From the NCBI GenBank assembly GCA_030123605.1, contig CP126123.1:3204001-3268000 (forward strand): a DNA stretch of 64,000 bases, read 5' to 3'. Each line of letters opens with the position of its first letter. Position 1 is the stretch's first letter. The notes below the pieces were generated by a model that was given only the letters and a program-made list of their open reading frames with translations, was not told the DNA's origin and did no database searches. Source of the stretch: Nitrospira sp. (GTDB taxonomy: Bacteria; Nitrospirota; Nitrospiria; Nitrospirales; Nitrospiraceae). A program made the position numbers and the translations under genes. Below, one piece after another: positions 27,616-36,682 of the stretch.

Positions 27616-30600
27616 ATGAATTTTCGCGCTATCGTCGCTACAACGATTATTGCAGTGGGTTCAATCAGCGTTCTGGCGGGAGGGGAAGATGCGAAGGCCG
27701 CCGTGTCGAACGCCGACTATTCCGCAGTCCCGCCGTTTGTTTCAAGCGTGACAACTCCGAACATTTTGCTGCTGCTCGATAACTCCGGCAGTATGGCTGA
27801 TCCGGCCTGCGACCCGAGCAACTGTGGGGTCCATTCTGATGGATCCACGACACCTGTCGTCCAAACCTATGTGAACACCACCAGGTACACAGGATTTTTT
27901 GACTCGCTCAAGTGTTACACCTACGATGCCACGGCAGGGAACACGCGGTTTTCTGAATCGTCGACGAAATCTTCCATCTCAGCGACCTGCTCGTCTACCG
28001 AGTGGGATGGAAACCTCTTGAACTGGGCTACCTTCCGTCGGTTCGATGCGTTGAAGAAGGCCATGTCGGGAGGGGACTGTGTGGTCACTCGCGCCGCCGA
28101 CGGAACATGTCCCGCGACGGGGACCCCAGCCTTGAAAACCATCAAGGCTCAATCGAAGTTTGATACGTCGAGCCGTGGACATGTCACGTTCACTATCCCG
28201 AGTGGGACCGGGAACGGATATTCCGGGCGGGTTCCGACCGCTGCGACTCCGGGGACTCCTTCAAATATCAGAGTCCATCTGCGAGGAGGAGTCGATGGCA
28301 TGGGGGGGAGCATCTGCGTCGATGACGATTCAACAGCACCGGGTAACACGGCCACTGCCTGCAACGACGGTGATGGTTTTGCGGAAACGCAATACCAACT
28401 TCGCCTGGCCGTGAATGCTGAACCGACGGGAGTCATTCAGCAAATCGGCTCGAAAGCGCGATTCGGCCTGTTTGAATTCAAAGGTGCAGGTGACGGGGGA
28501 CGGGTATTGGTGGGGCTGGGGGCGCGTCAATCGATCGACTGGAGCGTTTCCACTGTGGAAACGTTCAATACGAATACGGCGGCGATGCTGGATGCCTTGG
28601 GAGAATCGTACCCCTCGACGTGGACACCGCTGTCGGAATCATTGTACGAATCGGCCCGCTATATCGCCCAAATCAACTCGACGTTCTTGACGAATGCCTA
28701 TGTCTACCCGATCGCCTTCTCCGGGGGGAATTCAAACGGCGTCGCCTTTCAAGCGACCGGTGCTGGAAGCATCGGAGCTGCCGAAATCTCGGCCCTCACC
28801 GGCACCGAAACCTGTCCCGCCGGCTACATTACGAACGCCTGTGGACGCGATCCCTATTTCTTTGGCAGCAACCACACGCCGGCCTGGGCCGCAAAATCTC
28901 AAGTCGCCAATTGCTGTCAAACTTTCGTCATTATCGTGACCGACGGCGAACCTACCCAGGATACGAATATTCCGAGCAACCTTCAGGACTTTGCGCATGC
29001 TGCGACGCATGGACTGCATTGTACCGGTTCAAGCACGACCATCCACACTGCCAATGGAACCTGCAACACGAACAATGCCACGCCGCCCGCCACCTTGCTC
29101 GCAGAGCATAAGACCGACTATGCCTCGAACGGAAACCACTATTTGGATGACGTGGCCTATTGGATGCATACGACAGATCTTCGTCAAGCCACGATCCCTC
29201 AGATCAACGTGGCCGGTCACGATATCCCCGGCACGCAGAACGCCACCGTCTACACCTTTTTCACGTTTGGAAACATTTCAGGACGAGAAATTCTGATGCA
29301 GACGGCCAAGATGGGGGCCTTTACCGACTCCAACGGCGACGGTCGCCCTGACCTCACGGCAGAATACGACAAGGAAAACAATCTGACAGGGTCCATCGTT
29401 CCCGATGGCGTGCCCGATGCGTACTTCGAATCGTCCAATGTCGACGACATTCAGGACAAACTTCTGGCAACGATCGCGAGCATTCTCAGGCGGAGTTCTT
29501 CCGGCTCGTCGGTTTCCGTGCTGGCGACGGCCTCGACCGGTGAGGGAGCGTTGTATCAGTCCTACTTCTATCCCAGCACCATCGAACCGACCACACTCAG
29601 TGATGTGAAGTGGACCGGCTACACGCAATCCCTGTTTATCGACACGTTTGGGAATACCCGTGAGGATACGAATCAAGACGGCCGACTCGACTACAAGGTC
29701 GACAAGATCGTTAAGACCCGGTTCGATGCGGCGGCGAATATCGTGAAAGTGGATAAGTATGTCGATACTGACGGTGATGGGTTACCGAATGATCAAAATA
29801 GCGATGGCAAGGTGACAGTGGCTGATTGTAATCCCTGCGGGAAAGTGTTGAGCGACATTCTCCCTATTTGGGAAGCGGGCAAGCAGCTTGCTTTGAAAAA
29901 GGCGGCGGATCGCAAGATTCGCACTTGGGTCGATTCGAATCACAACGGCATCGTGGATAGTAATGAGGAAATAGACTTCGCGACAACCAACGATAGTACG
30001 CTGCAACCCTATTTGCGGGCAGGGTCGGTTGCGGAAGCTGATAAGATCATCAACTTTGTACGTGGCTGTGATGTGGCGACCTGTTCGGAGCAATCCTCGA
30101 CCCGAGACCGTCGTCTGCAGGTGCCGTCTGGAAGTGGAACGTTGAAGGTATGGAAACTCGGCGACATCATCCACTCTACACCGACCGTAGTTGCAAGTCC
30201 GAGGGATCGCCATGATGCGGTCTATGGAGATCAAAGCTACTCTGCCTTTCTCCAGCGGTGGTACAACCGCCGGCAGGTTGCATATGTCGGTGGAAACGAC
30301 GGCATGTTGCACGCCTTCAATGCAGGCTATTACCACTCCGGAGATGATACGAGTGCTTCCGCTCCAGCCAATACCATCGAACATGGTTGGTTCACCACGA
30401 ATCCGACGGATAACTCCACTGGAGCCCCTTTGGGCGATGAGTTGTGGGGATTCGTGCCCTATGAACTCCTTCCGCAACTCGAGTTCTTAAGTCGTTCCGA
30501 TTATCAGCATGTTTACTTCGTCGATTTGCCCCTCAAGGTGGTAGACGTGCGGATTTTTCAGGGTCAGGACGATGGGCCGACCGGTGTGCATCCGAACGGT

Positions 30601-32064
30601 TGGGGGACTATCCTCATCGGTGGATTCCGCATGGGGGGAAGTTGCGGCGTCTGTACCTCCGGAACCGGAGCCCCACCCTTAACCGTCAACATCAGCGGGA
30701 CCGACTACGCGTTTTATAGCTCTTATTTTGCGCTGGATATCACGAATCCCGATGCTCCGAAATTGCTCTGGTCATTCAGTCGGCAGGATTTGGGGCTTGC
30801 CACCAGCGTGCCGGCTGTTGTCCGCGTGAACCCCGCAGGGGATGCAATGGCCAGCAATACGAATGCGAAGTGGTACATGGTCGTGGGATCTGGGCCGACG
30901 GGTTACGATGCCAGTGTGGCGCAAGCCGCAAAAGTCTTTGTCGTCGACATCGCGACAGGGAGTTTGGCCACGTCATATCCGGTGGGGTCGTGGAATTCGT
31001 ACATCGGTGACATGGCGGCGTTCGATAAAAATTTGGATTATCGTCACGATGCAGTCTATTTCGGACGCGTCATCAACGACGGCGCCCCTCCTTGGCGTGG
31101 GAAAGTTTATCGGCTGACCATGGGAGCGGGAGGTTCCACCGCTAAATTCGGTACTGTGACTAGTCCGACTCAGTGGGGTATTGCGTCCGGAGGCAATCAA
31201 GTCCCCACAGAGATGCTGGACACATTTTCGTCCGGAGCGGAAATGGGGCCGGTTTCCACTGCACCGTCCGTGACGGTTGACGATGCCGCGAATGTGTGGG
31301 TCTTTGTCGGGAGCGGTCGATACGAGAGCGCAGCAGACAAGACCGACCTGTCTATCCAATATTTCGTCGGATTAAAGGACTCCGTGCTGAATGCGGGTTG
31401 TAACCAAACGACAGGTATCACCAGCTGCGTGGAAAATAACCTTGTCGATGTCTCGAATGCCACGGTCTGTGTGGTTGGAGTCGGCGATTGCGGGCAGGCG
31501 AGCGGAACGACTCAGGTGTCCGGAGTCACCGGCGCGACTACCTTTACCGGATTGATCGGGCTTGTCCAGAGTAAGGACGGATGGATGACCCAGCTGGTCG
31601 AGCCAGCCAACCCGCCATCCCAGCCGTCACCTTATGGTATTGGAGAGCGTGTCGTGAACAGCCCGACGGTGTTCGGAGGCGTGGTGTTCTTCCCGACCTA
31701 TATACCCACCAACGACATCTGCCTCTCATCCGGAACGAGTCGGCTCTGGGCGCTCTTCTACAAAACGGGCAGTGCCTACCAAGAGCCGATCATCGGAACT
31801 GCTGTGTCAGGCGCGAACCAAACAGTCAATAAATTCGGCTCGCTTGGAGAGGGCTTGGCCTTCGGCATCGTCGTCCACATGGGGTCCGGTAGGGATGGCG
31901 GCAGCCCATTCGGTCTCTTGATCAATATGAGCCAGGGAAACTTCGGTGATTGTGCGACATGTGGAATCGGTGGAACTCCCCCCGGAGGACTTCCAAGCTC
32001 GAACATCAGTGTCCCTGTTGCCATTGATCCACGCAGCCGATACTTCTCATGGACGAACCTGTAA
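27616..32064 (+). CDS. pilY1: PilY1/PilC-type pilus adhesin
   Basis: A 1482-residue secreted protein that controls pilus extension and retraction and can act as a tip adhesin. A signal peptide covers about residues 1-29. A von Willebrand A-like domain has the MIDAS DNSGS at residues 55-59 and TDGEPTQD near residue 440. A calcium-type loop, DTDGDGLPNDQNSDGK, lies near residues 716-731. The C-terminal PilC propeller includes VGGNDGMLHAFNAGYY near residue 890 and a PilY1 calcium-like loop DKNLDYRHD near residue 1136. The ribosome site is AAGGAGGAGG before ATG 27616. It is longer than many PilY1 proteins, which are near 1100-1200. Confidence 0.95.
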   Translation: MNFRAIVATTIIAVGSISVLAGGEDAKAAVSNADYSAVPPFVSSVTTPNILLLLDNSGSMADPACDPSNCGVHSDGSTTPVVQTYVNTTRYTGFFDSLKCYTYDATAGNTRFSESSTKSSISATCSSTEWDGNLLNWATFRRFDALKKAMSGGDCVVTRAADGTCPATGTPALKTIKAQSKFDTSSRGHVTFTIPSGTGNGYSGRVPTAATPGTPSNIRVHLRGGVDGMGGSICVDDDSTAPGNTATACNDGDGFAETQYQLRLAVNAEPTGVIQQIGSKARFGLFEFKGAGDGGRVLVGLGARQSIDWSVSTVETFNTNTAAMLDALGESYPSTWTPLSESLYESARYIAQINSTFLTNAYVYPIAFSGGNSNGVAFQATGAGSIGAAEISALTGTETCPAGYITNACGRDPYFFGSNHTPAWAAKSQVANCCQTFVIIVTDGEPTQDTNIPSNLQDFAHAATHGLHCTGSSTTIHTANGTCNTNNATPPATLLAEHKTDYASNGNHYLDDVAYWMHTTDLRQATIPQINVAGHDIPGTQNATVYTFFTFGNISGREILMQTAKMGAFTDSNGDGRPDLTAEYDKENNLTGSIVPDGVPDAYFESSNVDDIQDKLLATIASILRRSSSGSSVSVLATASTGEGALYQSYFYPSTIEPTTLSDVKWTGYTQSLFIDTFGNTREDTNQDGRLDYKVDKIVKTRFDAAANIVKVDKYVDTDGDGLPNDQNSDGKVTVADCNPCGKVLSDILPIWEAGKQLALKKAADRKIRTWVDSNHNGIVDSNEEIDFATTNDSTLQPYLRAGSVAEADKIINFVRGCDVATCSEQSSTRDRRLQVPSGSGTLKVWKLGDIIHSTPTVVASPRDRHDAVYGDQSYSAFLQRWYNRRQVAYVGGNDGMLHAFNAGYYHSGDDTSASAPANTIEHGWFTTNPTDNSTGAPLGDELWGFVPYELLPQLEFLSRSDYQHVYFVDLPLKVVDVRIFQGQDDGPTGVHPNGWGTILIGGFRMGGSCGVCTSGTGAPPLTVNISGTDYAFYSSYFALDITNPDAPKLLWSFSRQDLGLATSVPAVVRVNPAGDAMASNTNAKWYMVVGSGPTGYDASVAQAAKVFVVDIATGSLATSYPVGSWNSYIGDMAAFDKNLDYRHDAVYFGRVINDGAPPWRGKVYRLTMGAGGSTAKFGTVTSPTQWGIASGGNQVPTEMLDTFSSGAEMGPVSTAPSVTVDDAANVWVFVGSGRYESAADKTDLSIQYFVGLKDSVLNAGCNQTTGITSCVENNLVDVSNATVCVVGVGDCGQASGTTQVSGVTGATTFTGLIGLVQSKDGWMTQLVEPANPPSQPSPYGIGERVVNSPTVFGGVVFFPTYIPTNDICLSSGTSRLWALFYKTGSAYQEPIIGTAVSGANQTVNKFGSLGEGLAFGIVVHMGSGRDGGSPFGLLINMSQGNFGDCATCGIGGTPPGGLPSSNISVPVAIDPRSRYFSWTNL

Positions 32065-33086
32065 GAACAGTGTTAGATCGTGTAACGACTGGCATTGGGA
32101 AGGGGGTCAGCTCCTTCCCCTGCCAGAGGACCTTGCGTCTAGCCTTCCTGTCTCTGTCGATGATTGTCTGGTGGGGGTGCTCGTCCTCTCCCCAAGACGG
32201 ATCGGTCACCGCAAGCAATACGAAGCAGAATCAGCCCCCCACCGTTCGTCTCGTCACCATCGTCCCCGCTCCCCTGACATTGGTTGGGCCCATCACCGCG
32301 CATGTGGCCGCTGATGATTCGGACGGAACCGAGATCACAAAGCGATTCCAATGGATCGTCAACGGCGCTCCGGTACTGGGGGCGACCGAGTTCGAGTTGA
32401 AGCCGGACTATGTGAAGCGAGGCGATGCGGTTGCGGTAGAAGTGATCGTCTCGGATGGCCAGGCCGAGAGCGCCCCCTATCGCACTGAACCGGTCACGGT
32501 AGTGAATACTCCGCCCCTCGTCACGCATGTGAGTATCGAGGCAGCGTTGCCCGAAGGGAACAATCGGGTTCTCGCCAGGGTCGATGTCGTCGATCCCGAT
32601 CGCGATGAGATTCACTACACGTACCGCTGGTGGCGCAACGACAAACAGGTGAAGGAAGGCGGAGAAAACGTCCTCGACACCACAGGGTTTGGTCGAAAGG
32701 ACATCGTGGCGGTCGAAGTGGTTGTCCGGGACCAGGACGCGGCGGCTCTCCCGGTTCGTGCCACGCCGATCGTCTTGGGCAATTCGCCGCCGCAGATCCT
32801 GTCGAGCCCGTCCGCGCTGACGAACAGGGAGCAATACGAATATTTGCTTCAAGCGAAAGATCCGGATGGAGATATGGTCAATTATGCGTTGGAGACGGCG
32901 CCGCCCGGTATGACGATCGATAGGGTCACGGGGCAGGTGACCTGGAAGGTGACAGCGGGGGCAGCCGGTACCCACCGCGTCAAAGTCATGGCGGAAGACG
33001 GACAGGGTGGGACGGCATGGCAGGAGTTTGAAGTCTCGATTCCCTCCACCGTCCAGCCCCCTACACCTCAATCGCCTCAAGGATGA
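32049..33086 (+). CDS. Putative lipoprotein with cadherin/Ig-like modules
   Basis: A 345-residue protein whose N-terminus contains LRLAFLSLSMIVWWGC followed by SSS, a lipobox-like site at Cys44. Repeats of about 95 residues follow, each with a motif like VVDPDRDEIHYTYRWW or AKDPDGDMVNYAL, typical of Ig-like or cadherin-like (He_PIG) extracellular modules with DPDGD calcium-type loops. It overlaps the end of pilY1 by 16 nt, so the start from ATG 32049 is coupled; a TTG at about 32131 would give a shorter leader. It is likely a partner of PilY1 on the cell surface; this is inference. Confidence 0.75.
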   Translation: MDEPVRTVLDRVTTGIGKGVSSFPCQRTLRLAFLSLSMIVWWGCSSSPQDGSVTASNTKQNQPPTVRLVTIVPAPLTLVGPITAHVAADDSDGTEITKRFQWIVNGAPVLGATEFELKPDYVKRGDAVAVEVIVSDGQAESAPYRTEPVTVVNTPPLVTHVSIEAALPEGNNRVLARVDVVDPDRDEIHYTYRWWRNDKQVKEGGENVLDTTGFGRKDIVAVEVVVRDQDAAALPVRATPIVLGNSPPQILSSPSALTNREQYEYLLQAKDPDGDMVNYALETAPPGMTIDRVTGQVTWKVTAGAAGTHRVKVMAEDGQGGTAWQEFEVSIPSTVQPPTPQSPQG

Positions 33087-33089
33087 CCT

Positions 33090-33110
33090 GGTGGGAGCAC
33101 CTCCTATTTT
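33090..33110 (+). terminator. Weak hairpin with T-rich tail after the pilus operon
   Basis: GGTG (33090-33093) and CACC (33098-33101) enclose a GGAG loop, and TCCTATTTTTC follows. The 4-bp stem is short, so this is only a possible terminator between the lipoprotein gene and phoH. Confidence 0.3.
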
Positions 33111-33132
33111 TCTTGTTCTTCTTTCCTTGATC

Positions 33133-33162
33133 TTGTTCCTGCTGTTCTGGGTTTGCTAGAAT
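33133..33162 (+). promoter_or_regulatory. Sigma-70-type promoter for phoH
   Basis: TTGTTC at 33133-33138 and TAGAAT at 33157-33162, spacer 18 nt. The predicted start falls at about 33168-33169, exactly at the ATG of a 13-codon open frame that overlaps the phoH start. Confidence 0.5.
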
Positions 33163-33168
33163 CTCGCC

Positions 33169-33210
33169 ATGGAGTTTGTCGAAAGGAGTTTTCGACACCG
33201 GCGTGCGTAA
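33169..33210 (+). CDS. Possible leaderless 13-residue upstream ORF before phoH
   Basis: ATG at 33169 opens a frame of 13 codons ending at TAA 33208-33210, over the GTG (33203) that is the likely phoH start. There is no ribosome site before it, but the predicted transcript start lies at or next to the ATG, so it could be read as a leaderless frame. It contains AAAGGAG (33182-33188), the likely ribosome site for phoH. Translation is speculative. Confidence 0.25.
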   Translation: MEFVERSFRHRRA

Positions 33211-34270
33211 GATCAAACTACGGGAAGGCACCAATACCGCGGCCCTCTTCGGTCATCACGATCGACACCTCAAGCTCGTAGAGGAAGAGTTCGGGGTGCG
33301 GTTCTCAGCGCGCGGCGAAGAAGTCACAGTGGATGGTGCGCCGGATGCCGTGAAGCAAGCGGAACGAGTCCTCACCGAACTCGCCTCCCTGACGAACGAA
33401 GGGTATGATCTCAAGCCGGACGATGTCACGCAGGCACTGACCGCGCTTCGTCACAACCACGACGCGTCCCTCAAAGAACTGCTTTTCAGCTCTTCTCCGA
33501 TCGTAACTAAAAAACGGTTCATCGTTCCGAAAACTCCGACTCAGAAGTATTACCTCGAGGCAATTGAAAAGCACGACATCGTAATCGGTATTGGTCCCGC
33601 CGGGACGGGCAAGACCTACTTGGCGATGGCGATGGCGGTCAGTGCGCTGATGAAGAAGGATGTCAGTCGCATCATTCTTGCCCGCCCGGCCGTCGAAGCA
33701 GGCGAGAAACTGGGGTATCTCCCCGGTGATATGTATGCCAAGGTCAATCCGTATCTCAGGCCGCTATATGATGCCCTGTTCGATATGATGGACATGGAAC
33801 GGGCCAACCGCCTGATCGAGCGAGGCGATATAGAAATTGCGCCGCTCGCGTTCATGCGCGGCCGTACCCTCAACGATTCATTCGTGATTTTGGACGAAGC
33901 TCAGAATGCGACCGCCGAGCAAATGAAAATGTTCCTCACTCGCCTGGGATTTCACTCGAAGGCCGTGGTGACTGGGGACATTACGCAGATCGACCTGCCG
34001 TCCGATCGTGTATCCGGGCTCATTGAAGTGCGCGACATTCTTCAGGATATCGCCGGCATTGAGTTCGTCTACTTCGATGAACGGGATGTCGTGCGCCATC
34101 GGCTCGTTCAGGAGATCATCAAGGCTTACGACCGTCATGCGGTCAATCCCGCCAACGCGACTCATCTCAGCAAGAGCGAGGCTCGAGCACAGGCGAAGGG
34201 GCATCGTTCGGATCTTAAAACGTCCCGTACCACCTCCCCTCAGGCAGGTTCCTGGGGCCAGTCGCATTAA
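33203..34270 (+). CDS. PhoH-like ATPase
   Basis: A 355-residue PhoH-family P-loop ATPase, often linked with YbeY and rRNA maturation or RNA metabolism. The N-terminal part resembles a KH-like segment (LKLVEEEFGVRF). The ATPase shows Walker A GPAGTGKTYLAMAMA, LARPAVEAGEKLGYLPG, ILDEAQNATAEQMKMFLTR and TGDITQIDLP. The GTG at 33203 is preferred; a TTG at 33176 is in frame but has its ribosome site too close. It is followed by ybeY with a one-base overlap (TAATG). This phoH-ybeY pairing is common. Confidence 0.9.
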   Translation: MRKIKLREGTNTAALFGHHDRHLKLVEEEFGVRFSARGEEVTVDGAPDAVKQAERVLTELASLTNEGYDLKPDDVTQALTALRHNHDASLKELLFSSSPIVTKKRFIVPKTPTQKYYLEAIEKHDIVIGIGPAGTGKTYLAMAMAVSALMKKDVSRIILARPAVEAGEKLGYLPGDMYAKVNPYLRPLYDALFDMMDMERANRLIERGDIEIAPLAFMRGRTLNDSFVILDEAQNATAEQMKMFLTRLGFHSKAVVTGDITQIDLPSDRVSGLIEVRDILQDIAGIEFVYFDERDVVRHRLVQEIIKAYDRHAVNPANATHLSKSEARAQAKGHRSDLKTSRTTSPQAGSWGQSH

Positions 34271-34740
34271 TGCCGGTAGCGATCGGCATGCGGCTGACGA
34301 GGCGACAGTTGCGTCTCGGTGCCTTGAGAACGCTTGCCGGCCGGATCCTCCGAACGGTAGGCGAAGCCGACGCGCTGCTCAGCCTCGAAATCGTGGGCGA
34401 TCATCGGATGCGTCGCCTGAATCGGACCTTTCGTCAGCGTGACAAGACGACGGATGTCCTGGCCTTTGCCATGCGGGAAGGACCTGGACCGCCCTCGCCT
34501 CTTCTTGGAGACGTCGTCATTTCTCTGCCGCAAGCCATTCGCCAAGCTCGTCGACATCAACGGGGCATCGATCATGAGTTGGCGGTGCTCTTGATTCATG
34601 GCGTGCTTCATCTTTGTGGGTACGATCACGAGCGAAATGCAGCGGAGGCGCGGCGAATGGTCCGGCGCGAGCGAGCCCTCCTGCGCAGCATCGCTCCGGT
34701 CCCACGGCTGTTGGTGAAAGGCGATGGGGATCAGGTATGA
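34270..34740 (+). CDS. ybeY: Endoribonuclease YbeY
   Basis: A metal-dependent RNase that trims 16S rRNA 3' ends and helps ribosome quality control. The 156-residue protein has the zinc signature HGVLHLCGYDHE near residue 110 and the N-terminal blocks VGDHRMRRLNRTFRQRDKTT and DVLAFAMRE. The start overlaps the phoH stop by one base. ftsY starts 59 nt downstream. Confidence 0.95.
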   Translation: MPVAIGMRLTRRQLRLGALRTLAGRILRTVGEADALLSLEIVGDHRMRRLNRTFRQRDKTTDVLAFAMREGPGPPSPLLGDVVISLPQAIRQARRHQRGIDHELAVLLIHGVLHLCGYDHERNAAEARRMVRRERALLRSIAPVPRLLVKGDGDQV

Positions 34741-34799
34741 TACGGGACGTTGATTCCGGCAGAGGTATGGCTCCCGTTGAAAGAGACGCGAGGTAGGCA

Positions 34800-35714
34800 G
34801 TGGGGTGGCTTCAGAAACTGAGCGCGGGACTATCGAAAACCCGCGATGCGGTAACGGGACAACTCGACCGCCTTCTTGGGCGGGCGGCCGATCCGGCACT
34901 CCTGGATGAATTGGAGGCGGCCTTGATCGGTGCCGATCTCGGCATGTCGGCGGTGGAACGTGTCATGGGGCAGTTGCGCGCGCAGATGCGGGGAGGTAAC
35001 TACTCTTCCGCCGAGAAGGTGCGAGAGTTGCTGCGGCAATCGGTACTGGATATTCTGCTTCCGACCCAAGCCGCGTCGCTGGAGCAATTGGTTTCTCAAG
35101 GACCGCGCCCCTTCGTCATTATGGCCGTGGGAGTCAACGGCGTCGGCAAGACCACGACGGTGGCGAAGTTGACCCAGCGTTTTCGTCAACAGGGCAACAC
35201 GCCGTTGCTTGTAGCTGGCGATACCTTCCGGGCTGCGGCGATCGATCAATTGCAGGTGTGGGCGGACCGCATCCAGGTCGATGTGATCCGCCATCGACCC
35301 GGCGCAGATCCGGCTGCGGTGGCCTATGATGGAATGACGGCTGCAAAGGCGCGCGGGTCGGATGTGGTCCTCATCGATACCGCCGGACGGTTGCATACGA
35401 AAACGAACCTCATGGATGAGTTGCGGAAGATCAAACGCGTGGTGGCGCAAGAGTGTCCCGGCGCACCCCATGAAGTGTTGCTGGTGTTGGACGCGACGGT
35501 CGGACAGAATGCCATCGCCCAAGCCAGACAATTCCATGAGGCGGTGGGCGTGACCGGAATCGCCCTGACCAAATTGGATGGCACGGCCCGTGGCGGCATC
35601 GTCGTGGCCATTGCCGATGCCTTCAAGATTCCGGTCAGGCTGATCGGGGTCGGGGAATCCGTCGAAGATCTGCAAGATTTCGACGCCGCCGCGTTCGTCC
35701 AAGCCCTGTTCTGA
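34800..35714 (+). CDS. ftsY: Signal recognition particle receptor FtsY
   Basis: The membrane-associated GTPase that receives SRP-ribosome complexes. At 304 residues it holds only the N and G domains; the acidic A domain of E. coli FtsY is absent, as in many bacteria. G1 is GVNGVGKTTT, G3 LIDTAGRLHTK and G4 TKLDGTARGG. The start is a GTG at 34800 preceded by GAGGTAGG. No neighbouring ffh is seen. Confidence 0.95.
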   Translation: MGWLQKLSAGLSKTRDAVTGQLDRLLGRAADPALLDELEAALIGADLGMSAVERVMGQLRAQMRGGNYSSAEKVRELLRQSVLDILLPTQAASLEQLVSQGPRPFVIMAVGVNGVGKTTTVAKLTQRFRQQGNTPLLVAGDTFRAAAIDQLQVWADRIQVDVIRHRPGADPAAVAYDGMTAAKARGSDVVLIDTAGRLHTKTNLMDELRKIKRVVAQECPGAPHEVLLVLDATVGQNAIAQARQFHEAVGVTGIALTKLDGTARGGIVVAIADAFKIPVRLIGVGESVEDLQDFDAAAFVQALF

Positions 35715-35863
35715 TGCCCCTGTCGAATCGGCGGTCCTGCATCACCTGTAGCACTTTCGCGCAATTCCTTCTCCTCCTCGGATACCCGTGATAGGTTACG
35801 TAGAGTGCCGGTGCGTCCCATCGCATTCCCGGCCGTCGTGGCTGGAATAACCGGGAAGAGACC

Positions 35864-36649
35864 ATGAGCACGTTATTGGTGATCGATGACGATCGGTTGC
35901 ACTGTGATCTGTTGCAGGTGGCATTGGCCCGTCACGGGTATCACGTCAGCACAGCCACCGGTGGGCGTGAGGGGGTGGCGTTGTTTCAACAACTCCATCC
36001 GTTGGTCACGCTCCTCGATTTGCGTATGCCGGACATGGATGGACTGGCAGTGCTCAAAGAGATTCGGGCGCAGGACCCCCGTGCCGGTGTCATCATTCTG
36101 GGAGGCGGAGCGACCGAGGAGCAGGAGAATCAGGCTCGCAAGTTGCTGGTGACGGATTTTCTGCGGAAGGGTTTGTCGCTGGATGTGCTCATCGGAGCCG
36201 TGCAGCGGGTGGCGCAGCAGGCGAAGAGGCAAGCGTCATCGAGGCTACCCCAGCCGGCGGATGAAGCGAATCAACCTCCCGATGAACGGATTCTCGTGGT
36301 CGATGACGACGTGATGGTCAGGGATCTCCTGGTACGGTTTCTCAGCCTTCGCGGGTACCAGGTTCGCTCGGCGAAGGACGGCCGCGAAGCGCTTCGTATG
36401 ATCGGAGAATCGGTTCCCGACCTGATCATTCTGGATCTCGTCATGCCGGAGGTGAACGGTGTGGAATTGTTGCGAGTCCTTGCGGAGCGAGACTATGCCG
36501 GAAGGACGCTCATTTTGAGCAGCCACCAGAACGACGCGTTGCTGGCCGAAGCCTGGGCATTGGGCCCGCAGGAAGTATTGGACAAGCCTCTTGATTTGGA
36601 GCGGGCGCTGACGGCCATCCAGCTTGTGATGGTTTGTCGAGAGTGTTAA
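35864..36649 (+). CDS. Response regulator with two receiver domains
   Basis: A 261-residue protein with two CheY-like receivers joined by a short Gln/Pro-rich linker near residues 118-145. Receiver 1: LLVIDDDRLHCDLL, phospho-acceptor in TLLDLRMPDMDG, lysine in FLRKG. Receiver 2: ILVVDDDVMVRDLL, acceptor in IILDLVMPEVNG, lysine in VLDKPL. There is no output domain, so it probably acts by protein contact or phosphotransfer. No histidine kinase is adjacent. The target is unknown. Confidence 0.88.
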   Translation: MSTLLVIDDDRLHCDLLQVALARHGYHVSTATGGREGVALFQQLHPLVTLLDLRMPDMDGLAVLKEIRAQDPRAGVIILGGGATEEQENQARKLLVTDFLRKGLSLDVLIGAVQRVAQQAKRQASSRLPQPADEANQPPDERILVVDDDVMVRDLLVRFLSLRGYQVRSAKDGREALRMIGESVPDLIILDLVMPEVNGVELLRVLAERDYAGRTLILSSHQNDALLAEAWALGPQEVLDKPLDLERALTAIQLVMVCREC

Positions 36650-36682
36650 GCTTCACCTTCCACCTCGTGCGGTCAGTGAAGG

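Noticed and set aside
32139..33080. 313-codon minus-strand frame opposite the lipoprotein gene
   Set aside because: Shadow of the forward gene with no domain content.
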